Assembly (NCBI RefSeq): GCF_014529535.1 | Contig: NW_023503827.1 | Location: 910,846-974,845, forward strand | Direction of reading: 5' to 3' | Length of the DNA: 64,000 bases | Source: Bradysia coprophila | Lineage: Eukaryota; Arthropoda; Insecta; Diptera; Sciaridae | Shown: positions 34,201-46,917 of the stretch, one piece after another | Numbering within the stretch: the first letter of the stretch is position 1 | How the letters are laid out: each line of letters begins with the position of its first letter | Translations under genes and position numbers: made by a program | The notes under the pieces: generated by a model | What the model was told of the DNA's origin: nothing | Databases searched by the model: none | Seen by the model: only the letters and a program-made list of their open reading frames with translations

Positions 34201-36039
34201 GTACAAAATATTAAGTAGGTAACAGGAAACAATTAAAATCAGTTAACTTTCAAACTTCAACTTGTAACGCAACATACGTTTGGAAGAAGACGGTTATTGA
34301 AGGTAATAGTCAATTTGTGTTAGAAAGGTCGTACACTATTTTTGTCTTCACAAATATAGCGTGCGATGGAATAGGAAAAAGTTTACATAAAGTTGCGTGA
34401 AAAGCACACGAAATTAGCAATATCGATTACCGAACTTAGAAGTGAGAGACTTGCTAATTATACGAACATGTTTGTTGTTAGTATACAGATAAAATATGTA
34501 ATCAAAATTGTAATCTCGGTAGGGATTACTTCCAGCAAGTAATTTTTCTGGTATTACATTGTAATCCCCGCTAGAGATTAAAATGACAATAGTGTCAGAC
34601 ATGACTTCACGTTTGCAAAATTTTAACATTTTTTAGTGTCAATTAGGAATTGCTTTTAAGCCTTAAATCATTCGGTCTAGAAAAAGATTATATTTTCATC
34701 TTTCAAGACTATTGATAAAAATCCAAAACTTTTCTGATAATAAAGTAGAAGCTCAGTGTAAAGAGTCTTATCAGGTAAATAAAAAAATGTTTCTAATTTC
34801 TAAACAAAACTTGCCCTACTAATAATAACACATGTCACCTCTTTTGCAAATTTTTGGATTTTGTACTAAGGAAAGATTAAAATGTAATCCTTGTAGGACC
34901 TAATGATTTAGGGTTTAATGAATGTAATTCCTGGAGGAATTAAATTTTAATTCCAAAAATAGATTCGATCGAATAGGAATTAACACTTAAAAGATTGAAA
35001 CCGAGGTCCATATTTTTCTATCAACGTAAAAGGCTTATTTTATTGACACGGTTACACTAAGCGATGTCTCACTTGTCTACGGAACAAAAGCTGGAATTGG
35101 CTTCCTGTGTGTACACTGATCTCACCTGATCCTCCCAATCGGTAAACTTCACACAAAAAAGTACAATGGGGGATTGAAGTGTTTATAAGTCATTTTTAAT
35201 CGACGTAAAACATTATTCTAAACAAACAATTGTTCAACGGTATGTCTCTAAAATGCACTGATCTTTTTATAAGTTCGTCTAAACGTCGAAACATACAGCC
35301 GCCCATAAGAAAATTACAAAATGGCGGTCCCATATTTTTGATTTTACACTGTTTTTAGAAATTCTTTTGATCAGAATTGTCGATACCCATTTAGTTCTTG
35401 CTGCAGAGCACCTTACTCATACTTATTTTCATCGAGATCGGAAACGGCCTACGGCACATTTTCGGCGGCTGACAAAATTGGGTCAGTTTAGGGTCGTACT
35501 TTGTAAACAAAATTAATTTTATAAGAAAAGCTGTGCATTTTAGAGGCATACTGTAGAACAATTTTTTGCTTAGAATAACGTTCTGTGTCGAATTGGTCAA
35601 TACTTCAATACCCCGTGATAATTAATGCATATTGCCACAACCAAGGTAAATATTATGTAGAAGGAAATGTCCACACTGTATCTACCTTGGTTTGTCTACA
35701 ACATAGATCGCGGTGAGTATTAAGCAAAATTTTGGACAGCCCTTTCCTCTCTGCAGAAATTTTATAAGAAATGAATACGTTCTGTACCCACCAACGTTTG
35801 AACAGCAGCTCGCTGTCAAGTCATTCTGATAGTTCTGATACCATTTTTATATTGCATTGGACGAAATATTTCTGCAAATATTTCAATGCGTTGAAAATAA
35901 ATGGAAGATTAGTTCAATTTCCTTCCAAGTGGATTAAGTGTTGTTTGCGTAACGTTTGATACGTAAAAATGTAAACTTATTTGCTGTACCCAAATTTTAC
36001 TAAATGTTTGACAAAAATCCAAAACATTTCTAGATCAAG
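31300..36039. other. Intergenic tract between the V-ATPase and F-box genes
   Basis: AT-rich, with no supported gene. Visible structure: an imperfect inverted repeat at 31379-31440 (GAGACTGATAATA against TATTATCATTGAGTTCAGTCTC) and a cluster of TAATCC/GGATTA palindromes at 34510-34953, listed separately. ORFs at 31898, 33001, 33344 and 35391 look spurious. Confidence 0.35.
34510..34953. repeat. Cluster of short TAATCC/GGATTA palindromes
   Basis: Four small inverted repeats occur within about 440 bp: GTAATCTCGGTAGGGATTAC (34510-34529), GTAATCCCCGCTAGAGATTA (34561-34580), a weaker TGTAATCC...GGACCTAATG copy near 34883, and TGTAATTCCTGGAGGAATTA at 34923-34942, followed by a second AATTCC. Each has 4-6 bp arms and a short loop. 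They could be subterminal repeats of a decayed DNA element. Confidence 0.45.
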
Positions 36040-37455
36040 ATGGATGACAATAAGCACAGGATTCAATGCCAAAATAAGAAACTTTCGATCCCGCTGAGGC
36101 TGAGCAATTTAAATGTAAATTGCTTAAACGAGTTGTTTCAGTACTTAAACATCAGTGACTTAATCCTTTTGTCGATGGCCAATCTCACTAATCACAAGAA
36201 TCTAGACCGGGCATTCACAGCTGAAACTAAGGTCACAACGCATCCATATGAAGCATGTATACGAGATCGTTTCCTGCAACTTGACTACTCCAATAATAAC
36301 GTTACGAACAATCCGGATTGCATTTTGTTCGAAAAGATCGTTTTCCATTATTTTGGTACACTAATATCGAAGGTGCGGCTATATTACGATATCAATTACC
36401 AACGCTGCAACGCTAATATTGAGCAAGTCGTCATGGAATATGGATCGGCGTTATCTGAAATTGGATTGATCAATGCGGATATTAGTGCTTTCGAGAACAT
36501 TAGTGAACCCTTTCAGAATGTGACGAAATTGAAATTTGATAATGGTTGGCTGGGTCCAACGTTTATTGAACTTTCCAAATGGTTTCCTAATTTGAAATGT
36601 TTATCGCTGAATGAAACTCAGCTGTCCGATGTTAGATTCATCCGACAAGAAAATCCGAATTTGATAGAGCTTTCGTTGAAAAACAAGTGTTTGTGTGAAT
36701 GCTCTCGCATGAACCCTAACGTTTTAGCTGACAATGTTCTTCACTATACAATAGGTAATTTAAATTTGAAACAAATACTGGCTTTGGTGCCGAACTTGAA
36801 GCGCCTGTCTCTTTGTCATGACAAAGAGAATACAATTTTTGAACAGGACAGGAAGCCTTATCACTTTTTGATTCAAATAGATTTCGATTTATTGCTTTTC
36901 ATTACTAATTCGTTGATGCAATTATGCTACCTTAAGTTGAACATAATAGAACTGTCTTTGTTCCGTATACCAACATGTCAAGTAGCATTCAATGAATTGA
37001 AAACGCTGGTAATTGAAACATCCAACACGAATCAGTTGACACAATTGAATATTACGGCTGATGAACTAAATCATCTCGAAATAATTGTCCACTCGTTCAT
37101 TCAAGACGTGAAACTACTGGCTAATTTCGTTGTCCGTTTTGAACGTATCGAATATTTATCGATAGGACACCACCCAGTCGATCTAAAAGACGATGACTTT
37201 ATTCATATGATTAACAGTTTGATGAAACTGAAAGCCCTTCAAATTGCTTTATATAAAAATAAGTTCACAGATGATTTGGTCTACATTATCGAGAAATTCA
37301 ATCGTTTGCATACTGTCCTGGTCAGTTGTATCGAAGTAGCACCGACGGATCGGGAATTATTTCTAGAATTTGTCAACGAAAACAACATGTTGAAACGAAA
37401 AAATTGGAGCGGATCCTGTATTTTCGGTGGTTTTGAATTCAAAAAAAATGCCTAA
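36040..37455 (+). CDS. F-box / leucine-rich-repeat-like protein, intronless
   Basis: Single exon of 471 residues with no signal peptide or membrane segment. The start ATG at 36040 follows AAG and stop codons. A divergent F-box-like segment lies near residues 20-48 (LNVNCLNELFQYLNISDLILLSM), where a Skp1-binding helix is expected. The rest is leucine-rich with irregular repeats spaced 24-28 residues apart (WFPNLKCLSLNETQLSD, LVPNLKRLSLCHD, FERIEYLSIGHH). F-box/LRR proteins select substrates for SCF ubiquitin ligases; the partner is unknown. The F-box lacks the usual N-terminal L-P pair, so it may bind Skp1 weakly or not at all. Many dipterans have expanded families of such intronless genes, consistent with retroposition or rapid turnover. 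The frame is intact. Confidence 0.75.
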   Translation: MDDNKHRIQCQNKKLSIPLRLSNLNVNCLNELFQYLNISDLILLSMANLTNHKNLDRAFTAETKVTTHPYEACIRDRFLQLDYSNNNVTNNPDCILFEKIVFHYFGTLISKVRLYYDINYQRCNANIEQVVMEYGSALSEIGLINADISAFENISEPFQNVTKLKFDNGWLGPTFIELSKWFPNLKCLSLNETQLSDVRFIRQENPNLIELSLKNKCLCECSRMNPNVLADNVLHYTIGNLNLKQILALVPNLKRLSLCHDKENTIFEQDRKPYHFLIQIDFDLLLFITNSLMQLCYLKLNIIELSLFRIPTCQVAFNELKTLVIETSNTNQLTQLNITADELNHLEIIVHSFIQDVKLLANFVVRFERIEYLSIGHHPVDLKDDDFIHMINSLMKLKALQIALYKNKFTDDLVYIIEKFNRLHTVLVSCIEVAPTDRELFLEFVNENNMLKRKNWSGSCIFGGFEFKKNA

Positions 37456-37668
37456 ATTAAAGTAGAAAGCTGAATGTTTTGCTAGTTCAATCACTAGAAC
37501 AATCCATACCTCATTTTATGTTGCTATTTTTCATGGAAATTAATGTCGAAAGTCAATTAATGTTATTAATGAATTTGTTTGTTTGAAATTTCTGTTTCAG
37601 TTGATGACTTACGTTGTATTTAAATGTTTGAAATACGAATGAAGAAATATGACCCTTTATTGCCATAA

Positions 37669-37674
37669 AATAAA
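37669..37674 (+). terminator. Poly(A) signal of the F-box-like gene
   Basis: AATAAA about 215 bases past the stop codon at 37455, the first canonical signal downstream. Confidence 0.4.
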
Positions 37675-38934
37675 GCTGTTGAAGAGCAACTCTTTCCGCG
37701 TCGTATCATTTTCTATAAATCTGAAACTGAATTATGAAAAAAACCACAAATTTATTGTTGTAACAAAACGGATGGCTTGCAGTCACAACTTCCACGACAA
37801 AATTAACAATTATTCTCCGTTTTCAAAACATCCATTCAAATAATAATATTCTTTGTAATGTCAGTACAAAATAGCAAAATGTGGAGAGGAGAAAAAAAAA
37901 CTTAGAAATTTATACGAATGAAAATCGCGTGGCAGCACATTCATAAAAGAAACAAATATGCACGTTGATTCTTCTTCTTCTCTCTTCCATATGAAATAAA
38001 AATTGAAATCTAAATACAAAGGAATTATCTTTATTATTCCCGCATTTTGATCTTCCACTGAACGTAACAGGTCCGCTGCAATTTAATGATTCACAAGTAC
38101 ACTTGAACCTTTCACGGGCGGCTTTATCAACTCCTATCGTTAGCAACGACAAAAAACAACCTATGATGTATCGTCTTAAGTCCTAACTAGCTAAAAGTAT
38201 GCTCCTAAATAAATGAAAAAATATATTTCTCACATCAATCGGATGAAAACGCTCAGATCCTAAGAAGTCCCAATATTTCAGACTAGTCATATGTTTGCCG
38301 CCGTCTACGAAAGGTTAAAAAAATGCGCTGCATATGAAAACGAAAATCTATGCATAGCTAACGTTATGTAATAGTCACAAGTATTTTACAGTGGTTACAT
38401 TGGTAACGGTGGAACTTATCTCCACGAAGCTCCTGTATGTACACACAGTGTTCTATTCTATACACACAATTATAAAATGCAGATAGGTTAGATGGTGTAT
38501 CTCTTCCTCAATGTTCTCGTGGGTATATATACATACATATGAAGTCCAAACATTTATTCAACTGAAAGGCTTAAGAGGTAAGCCGCGGCGGTTTTCGGTT
38601 TGGGTGTTCACATTTAATAGGATTTAATTAAATGTATAAATAAACTATTGTTAATTAAAAAATAATTGGGAAACACAATTTGTTTGGATTTTAAGTTTGG
38701 AAGAATCACTTAATTGGTATTGGTAAAGAAAACACACAAAAGTTAGTCTGAGCGAAGCAAACATTTTGTTACTTCAACTCTTTTTTACAGTTAACCCCAA
38801 TCAAAGTAATGCAATTTGCTTCAGCTGTTTTTTAGCTAGGTTCACTCATACAACTTTACTTCGAGTTTAATCTACTTTGAAGAATAATTTGTTTAAAAGA
38901 CAACACCTTTTAAATCACACCAAATATTTTTATT

Positions 38935-38971
38935 GGCAACGTTTCGGTCTATATACGACCATTATCAAGCC
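38935..38971 (-). ncRNA. Hammerhead-ribozyme-like core of Penelope-element type
   Basis: On the minus strand the order is: GGC (stem I 5' arm), TTGATAA (core, consensus CTGATGA), T, GGTC-GTATATA-GACC (stem II hairpin), GAAA, ACGT-like palindromic stem III of minimal length (AC/GT), T (cleavage-site residue), GCC (stem I 3' arm). A near-absent, self-complementary stem III is the known design of hammerheads in Penelope-like retroelements, which act as dimers. Two core bases differ from consensus (C3 to U, G8 to A). No reverse transcriptase is nearby, so this is probably a terminal-repeat fragment. Confidence 0.55.
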
Positions 38972-39030
38972 TCTGACTCCTTTAAACTAATTACAAATAC
39001 AAACTTAATTCCTGAGTTTAATAGTTAAAC

Positions 39031-39070
39031 GTACGAGCGTGTAGGAGTCGGAAAATCGTATAAATACGTG
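39031..39070 (+). repeat. Shared box TGTAGGAGTCGG...TATAAATACG, copy 2
   Basis: The sequence from 39040 (TGTAGGAGTCGGAAAATCGT followed by ATAAATACG) matches 9940-9966 with only four or five differences over about 27 bases. Both copies carry TATAAATA at the same place. This copy lies about 70 bp from the hammerhead-like core and may belong to the same element. Confidence 0.5.
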
Positions 39071-41455
39071 CAAGACACTGAAGCAAGTTTGGTTTAGGAC
39101 TACATAGTAACAATAAAACGTTTTTGATGGCAGAGAATTGCAAAATAGTTATTTATACAACCGGGGAAAACGATGTGTACTGCGGTCTCGAGTGACGATC
39201 TACACATCTAGTGCCTATAAAACCATTTATCACCGAGTTGTATACAACGTTTTTTTTTGCAATAGAGGCAACGAAAGGTCCTGCTTTTCGTCACTTGTTG
39301 CGAAAATTGCAGATATGGTACATATCTATGAACATGTACAATCAATAGCTACTTATGCTACTAGAACTGTAAAATGGAATCATTCATTGTAGCGGATCAA
39401 AGCAAATGGTCTGAAAGTTTATGACACCGAGATCCGAGTTAGAGTGCATTTTACAGGAAAACCACACTCTTACCAATTAGCCAGTGCTACCGTCATTAGA
39501 TACGGCTGATCAGTGATCGTGACCATTTGTTAGCAACAGCAACGACAAAAATAAGCAATAAGTTACGGTTAATGAAGACCTACAAAGTAATCATGTATCA
39601 TGTACCAATTTTGGCATGGCGACGTACTTGACTGAAACATTCTTATAGTAATTTTGGTATAGTAAAGAATAGAGAGAGGAGAAAGCATGCTGTAATTCTT
39701 CTCCATTCTTCTCTACTTTGAACAACAGAAATAACAGATTTAATTGTTACAACTCTATACTTGGGTTAAGCGATCACTGATTGCGCCTATACGACTATAT
39801 TTACTTACAGAAAGGTTAATGTTAAAAGAATCCCAAATATTCCGTTCTTTAACAGAACCAGAATGCGATTAGTTCGTTCTTATCGTCTAGATCTACTAAC
39901 AAAGAAAAATGAAAAAAAAACGTTAAAAACACCGTGCACATTCGGAAGTGTCTTCAAAAAATTATCTGCAAAATGAATTTATTTTCTCGCAGAAAATGGC
40001 ATCGAGCACATTTTTATACATACCGGTTCTTTGACTAATCAAACGCGATATATATAAATTGTTATATGCCCGACCAAGCAGCATCGCATCACGTTTAGCG
40101 ACTTTTAGTTCAACAAGTTAACTCGACTAAGAAACATAACACAAAAATAATAAAATCGGAGTAGAGAAACATTAAAAAGAAACAACAACCAAGAAAATAA
40201 AAGTCTTCGAATTCACTTCACTTGCGTTCGCGATCATTTCGTTTATTAACACGGCAGTTTGTACGCGATAGTGTTTCCTATATATATCTCGTTGCGGCAC
40301 AATGTTTTCTGCCTTTACCTTTTAGAATAAATAATTTTCCGTTTTCGGTTGTTCGAGAAAGAATTATTGCGTGTTTATTGGGTTGTTGGCGATTGTTTTT
40401 TTTTTTTTGAAATGGCAACAGCATTTAAAAAAATGCATTTTATGTTCGCAGAGTGAATATGATTTATTGCTCGATTTTTGGAATATCAAAATATTGTTGT
40501 GCGCTTTGCCGGGATAAGGCTTTAGGTCAATACATTTTGTGTGAAGACATAAACTTTCTCTCGTAAAAATTTATTTTAGTGGAAAATTCTAACACTCAAT
40601 TTGGTTTCGTTTGATGTGCGAAAATGTACACATAAATCGTAGAGTGTTATCCTAAACATGCAATGTGATGCAATTGATTTAAATTTATCATTCATTTAAC
40701 GAAAATTTATGTTATAGTGAAATTTAATCGAGCGCTCTGTTTTACATCGAAAATAGTGTGAGAATTAGAATTCTACCTGTGCCCATCATGGGAATATAAA
40801 GTAAAGTTTATTTTCAGTTTTAATTAACGGAATTCAATCAGTGAATAAATTTCATTTCTCAACTGGATTAGATGTTTACTTAATGTGGCCATTACAATTC
40901 GGATTACAATATTTAATTAACGCTTATTCGATTGGATATTTTTCATAGTTGGATAAACAGGTATTGAAATGGTTGATTCAAAATTATTTTGATTTCAATT
41001 TTATTTTATTTTATTTTTTATTCACTCCTTTCAATCATAAAAACATTGTATTGACTCTTTAAGTATGCCAGTTTTGATACAAGAGAAAAAAAAAATTATG
41101 TTAAGTTAATCGAACATTGATCTTAACTACCATTTGCTTTGGAATATGACTTGTACAAATGGGAATAGCTCAACCAAAGCAAATTTTCAATGATCACATT
41201 TGCAAATCGCTTTTAATAATTTGTCGGTACTCAGTTCTGAAATTCAATGTGAGATTTAAACGCACCTTTTAGTGTAACACGTCCGTGGTGAAATATTTAC
41301 ATCAAATACCGACGGTATTTTATTACCAGCACTACACGACAATTTTAAGTGAAGATATTAAAAAGATAAAGTAAAAGATATAACATGATGCAGGCAGACT
41401 ATGTCATTAGATATCGACAACTACGAAAAAAGAACCGACCGTATGATACCCAAAA

Positions 41456-41560
41456 TGAAGTAACAGATTTGGTTTCATTCGGTTGAAAATATTTAAATCA
41501 AAGCAAGTAGCAGACTCGCTAAACTCGCTCATTATACTAGTGCTTGCCAATTTGCCATAC
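41456..41560. repeat. Dispersed repeat, copy 1 (relative at 51208-51300)
   Basis: GAAGTAnnAgATTTG, TTGAAAATATTT, ATC, AAGTA and AGACTCG occur with the same spacing as at 51208-51277. Identity is about 70 percent over 70 bases. No coding potential. Confidence 0.45.
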
Positions 41561-44500
41561 GTTAAACACTTATCTTTTGCAAAGGGGGAGGTACTCAGGC
41601 ACATGAAAATTATAAGATGAAGAGACCGCTCTACCTTATTACATCGTTTAACATCGGAATGAAATTCCCTATGCGTACATAATCGTATATAATCGTACAT
41701 AATCTTTGCAATTGTTTTTCAATGAGAAATCGCTCATAAAAAAGCGTTCCGTCATAATAATGTTTTCAAAACAGTCCGTAAAATTTGAAAGTTCAAATTT
41801 ACTTTTAATTTGATCGTAATAACCAGCCATCAAAGTAATTAAACAACAGTAAGAGGAAAAAAACCGAATCACTGCTAATTTTGATGAAAATGATCATCTG
41901 CTCTTTCGCAATGGATAATTCCATCCAGCCATTATAAACTTTTCAAACAAACAAAAAACAGTAAGCCAAGAAGTAATTAATTGCATTGGATTGGTTTTCG
42001 AATTCCACGGATTTCGGTTGGAATTTCTTTATCATTTATTTGTAGAAAATTGGACTAATTAACTTGTAGTACACAGATTTTCGATTAGACATATTTATAG
42101 TGTTTTTCAATGTTGTTCGCTTATCTAAACAATTTCTATGACACCATAGGCAATGAGCATTCGCTTTAATTGGTTCAATTTGTGATTGGAGATAGTGAAT
42201 ATGTTGAATTTCTATAATCAAAATGTAAACATTAACCGAAAATCGTTGAACCGAATACGCTTTTGAAACATAATCGGTTGATTCAAATGTTCGTGATGTT
42301 TTTACCTTTTGTTGCATTCCAACAGTTTAAAGCTGTTTAATTAGCAAACATACAGTTTCTATTCACTCACGAATTTTAATTCCTTTACGTAAGTACGTAG
42401 TTAGCGATGTACGTTCGTACAGTGACTTAAAAATTTATTTATTTCAAAAAAAGGATTTATTGAACGATCGAATGCAATTTTTCAAATTTAAAGTCCTATA
42501 GGTCCTAGACTTCTCTGAAAACTTTAAATATGTTCCAAATGTGTACATAGAAACGCCTACGTTTGTTAATATAAAACATTTCTGTTTGTTTAGAGTCGTC
42601 TAACAAAAATATTTAATTTGTATACACATCAGTGTTTCCAAAGGTATAGTACACCACCATAGCTACCATAATAATGATGAATTCACACCAAATTTAATTA
42701 TCTTCAAAACTCCTGCTCAAGAAGTCTAATTACCATAAATATGTAATGCATACCCAGCTCTTGTTGTATGCGCTACAGAATCTATTTACGTATTCAGTGT
42801 TTGTATTAAAGTTGAGGATTTATATTTGAGTTTTTTTGTACATAAAGTGAGAGCTCGATGAAAATTACGCTATGATGTTTTCGTTGTTCATTGGGTAAGG
42901 TTTTTATGAGTTATTATGTGCATGTGCGATGCTGAGCTACAAAATGGGTTAGTTCTCCTCGAACCTAACACAATCGAGTGCAATGACTTGAAGCAATTCA
43001 TTTTATAAATAAAATAACAGTTAAACGGCTTGGATAGCATAAACAACACAACAAGTTGAACAATGTTTGTGCTTCGTTTGTAAAAGGTGAAACAGATCAA
43101 TCTTCTTTCATTACATACAACCTGGAATGCGCCCCAATTCAGTAACGTTTCGTTCTTCTCGTACATTTTTTTTCCGATTTTAATACTAGCAATTTGCGAG
43201 TTATTTGGCTGTAATCAATGTTTTGAAATAATCAATTCAACACATCCACTTAATCTAACCTTCAATCCCACACCAAATTTGATCCAATCAGAGTTTTTAT
43301 AAATAATTTTCAATAACACAACCAATTTGTCATCCGCGTTTTTAATCAAGTAAACCCACAATTAACAAATCAATTTAACACTGAGATTTTCTCTGTTTGA
43401 TATCTCGAAAAATCAACGATTGAGAATTTGTTGCGGACTGGGGCAAACCTAACGAGATGAAATGTAGCTTTGAGTTAACAAATGAGTCAAATTGTTTTTA
43501 TGTTAAAGACATTGATGATTGAAAGTGCGTAGCTTTCCATGGGATCGTTGAGATAAAATTAATGATATATGTAGAAAACTAGGTCTATATTTTCACATAG
43601 ATCTCCGACTTTATTTTATAGAAATTTTGTCGGCATTGTGTAGTAGGTACAGAAATAAGTCTCATCAAATTTACAATAAATTTCTGAAGTTGATTTTTCA
43701 AATTGAAAAAATTATTAATCAGTTTCTCACAATGGGCTTCTTTTTTGTTGAGTATGTTGCTATTATGGAAAATTAAAACGATGTTTTAGAAGTATAAATG
43801 CTTACTTACATAGTTGGATAATAAACATAAACAACAAACGGAGCCAGAGAGAGAAAAAACTTATTATAATTACATAATTATTATCGATTTTGGTAGCGCA
43901 TAGGCATAGGCATGTAGTTAGACACGCATTATATTTTCAATTTTAATTCAAGACGAAAAAAAATTGTTTAGCAGTCTAACCTCGTGTGTTACATTCTTTT
44001 TTATTGAAACTTTCAATTAAAAAAAACTTGAAGCTAGGTATTGCTCGTATATATATACACTATACAGTCCAATGTTACATTGGTTTTGTGTGATAATCAT
44101 TTTATTTTCAAGACAATCATGTACTGTTCGTTCGATTTCAACGAAAATTATACAATTGGCCAGCGAAACTCACGGTAAAATACCGTCTCCGATAAATTTA
44201 AATTAATTGTCAACGTGAAGTGTCTTTATGTTAAACAGTAGGAATTTTTCCTTTAAATTCAGCGATTTAAGTCACCAAGATTTCCCATTATTATTATGTG
44301 TGATAACATCGCAGAAAATAAATTATTTTATCTAAAACACGCTATTGCATTTAAGTAGCATTATATACGTGGGTTATAATTACTTTTCTGCAAGAAGGAA
44401 GCACAATTATTTTAGATTTATAAATAATATAACCGGTCGTGTCTGCAATAACGATATATATCGATTGATAATTCACATTTTCGCTGCTATATTTTTTCCT

Positions 44501-45511
44501 TCTGTAATCCGAAATTGTAATACGTTTTGAATACACAGACACAGTGTCATGAATCGCTTTCATTCAACCATATATGCTAACATTGTTCTTTTATCCTTCA
44601 GATAGATGGAAATTTATTGAATAAACTTTCAAGTTAGCCTCAATTGCAACTGGTAATATCTTCCAATGATCTAATTTCATTTTAAGTTTTGTTAATTTCT
44701 TAAATAAACTCACGTGTGGGTGACTTCGAGCAACTTAATTTCTTCTTTACGCTTTGTATGTCGTAGAAACGGAAATTTTCTATCTACAGTTTTCAACTTT
44801 TGCAACTGTTAGAAGCTCTTTTTTGTTTGTACATTAATTAAACGTGAATTTCTAAAATTATTTCGAAAACCTTAATTTGTTGCGGTAACATTTCATTTAC
44901 GTTCAGTAAAAAAAATAGTAGTGAAAATGTTGAATAAGGTAAAAGTATTTGTTATTCAGATAAATTTAACAAATTGCCAACGTAAGACAAGATCTGCCAT
45001 CGTAACCTACGGTTGGTTTTAATCACGGCATAGTTTTGAATGTCACGTTGATCAGAAAGACTTTTAAATTTATTGGAAATAAAAACGAACGATTTTCTGA
45101 AATTTACGTCCTACCACATTTGATTTCATCATACACACAATTTCTTAACAATACAAAATTGTACTATCCACACCGTCAATAATTTGTACATATAGCTTGT
45201 TACGAGAGCGTGATGTACATGTAAGACAAATACAGCTAATGTACCTCAGACAGATTTCGAAAGTGAAATTTACCCCTTGAACCCTTATCTCTAAATTAAA
45301 ATTGTTGATTTGTGACATATGACCTATTTTTATATAAGAGTCAATTCTCAAAAACGTCGAACTTCTAGGATTCAAGCTGACGGCGATCCAAACGTGCTAT
45401 GGTTCAAATCACTCGTCGTTCCATTCTGAGAATTTCGTGGAACAACGTTTTTAGCGAAACATTTTAGTTAGGCTATTATGCGATGGATCTTAACTGAACG
45501 GACTCCGAAGT

Positions 45512-46917
45512 GGGCGCGACAATATTTTCTTATCAATAATTTACTTTTTATGTGATTAACTTCAAATTGCAGGGAGCCCACTCAAAATTCGGCCTCCTTT
45601 TTAAGGAATAAAGGAGGATATTTCGATAATTTAAGGAGCATTTCAGGAGTGTAAAATATAAGATTTTGGATTAAATTTATGAATTCGAAATTTTGTTGAC
45701 TTTCCAAAATCATATTAAGAATTTATGAAGTCATGAAGTAGATTTTTTTGGTGTTTCTTAGAGAATATTATTTGGAAAATATTTTCCGAATTTTTTACAA
45801 ATATTTTATCAAAGATTTTTCCAGAAATTTTTTACTCTAGATGAGGTAAGACAAATATATCAGGAAGGATGTGAAAACAGCTAAATTTGTAGTTTATTCA
45901 TTTAATTTTATTTGACTTTTTTTAAATCTTCTATTTTTGATTTTATCTCCTTGCTACTTGTAATGATTGCATTTAAAATCATCTGTGCCTTGGCCGCTGA
46001 TAATTTATCTAATTTAAGTCCGCTAACATAGTGTTATTACCATCATCAATTAATTCTCTTTAAAGTCTCATCTGCTTTTTCAGTTTGAGATACAAATTTG
46101 AGATATCTTTCTTATGCTTTTCGTTTTTGCCTTACTCGTTTTGTTTCGATTTTGCTAATAACGCCTTTTGCTTTTTTTCTACATCTAAATATAAAAAACA
46201 TCTTTTACTGGCCGACGAGCAGAGGTCTAACAATTTTCGAGTAATTGACGCCGTAAGTGCGGTCAAAATTCACAATGGAAAGTGCGTACTAATTTCTAAC
46301 GCTGCGTTATTTTCATACAATGAAGCGTTGAAATTTACTTTTCGGTTCACTTTTTCATCGAATCGTTCACTTGAAATTCAAATTTTAGGCACACTTACGG
46401 CGTGAATTGGCAAATCTTCCACCTTATAGTCGGTAGGCAAAGTATCCTTAACTATCGGAATAGCCGCAATCGTTTCTTCTAAGAGCTGCTCCCGATTGTT
46501 TAACACAAATTTTTTTACGCTAAATCCTCGCTCAGGATCATCATTCCATGACTTAGAGATGAATAGGCATTGGCTAACTTAACCAGATGGCCAAACTTTT
46601 CTCAAACACGATCCACACCAGACGAAAGTTAAGGAGACAAGAAGGTTTTGCAAGTACCCTTTAGCACTCTCGATCTCATTTGTTGAAGTATTTAGGTTTC
46701 ATGAACTTTTTTTTGGTGAAGTAAGCGACGAACGGTTTTGCATATGGAATCACAGTCAGAATTAAAATGTTACTTCGATTAGTGAAACTAAAAATAAGGA
46801 GTTTGAGGATATTAAGGAGGTTTCAGGAGAATTTTTGAAAATCAAGGAGATTTAAAGAATCAAGAGTGGAAATTGTCTACATTTATGAAGGTTAATGAGG
46901 TAAATTCTGTCGCGACC
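45512..46917 (-). mobile_element. Decayed hAT-like DNA transposon
   Basis: The candidate ends are imperfect inverted repeats: GGGCGCGACA at 45512 and TGTCGCGACC ending at 46917 (14 of 18 bases pair when extended). Inside each end is a direct repeat of GGATATT, AAGGAG and TTTCAGGAG motifs (45613-45650 and 46808-46832). A transposase remnant is readable at 46563-46390 on the minus strand. No target-site duplication is visible, and CAGGGAGCCCACTC at 45570 is an alternative left end, so boundaries are uncertain. Confidence 0.5.
46390..46563 (-). pseudogene. hAT transposase fragment
   Basis: Fifty-eight codons without a stop read FISKSWNDDPERGFSVKKF onward, ending KVEDLPIHAV. The DPERGFS motif matches the conserved ERxFS-type segment near the C-terminal dimerisation part of hAT transposases. 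Frames break on both sides, and further fragments of a Lys-rich tail appear in other frames toward 46085. Non-functional. Confidence 0.6.

Larger units (their letters stand above)
37680..45511. other. Long gene-poor tract with transposon remnants
   Basis: No convincing coding exon. It holds the hammerhead-like core (38935-38971), the shared TATA box motif (39040-39070) and a dispersed repeat (41456-41560, relative at 51208-51300). The region near 40049-40140 has a TATATATAAA run followed by initiator-like motifs and could be a core promoter with a long 5' UTR, but no exon can be attached to it. The rest is AT-rich with spurious short ORFs. Confidence 0.35.

Noticed and set aside
37861-38152. 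Two overlapping minus-strand ORFs of 65 and 80 codons
   Set aside because: Both derive from an A-rich, T-rich stretch, with no domain and no splice context.
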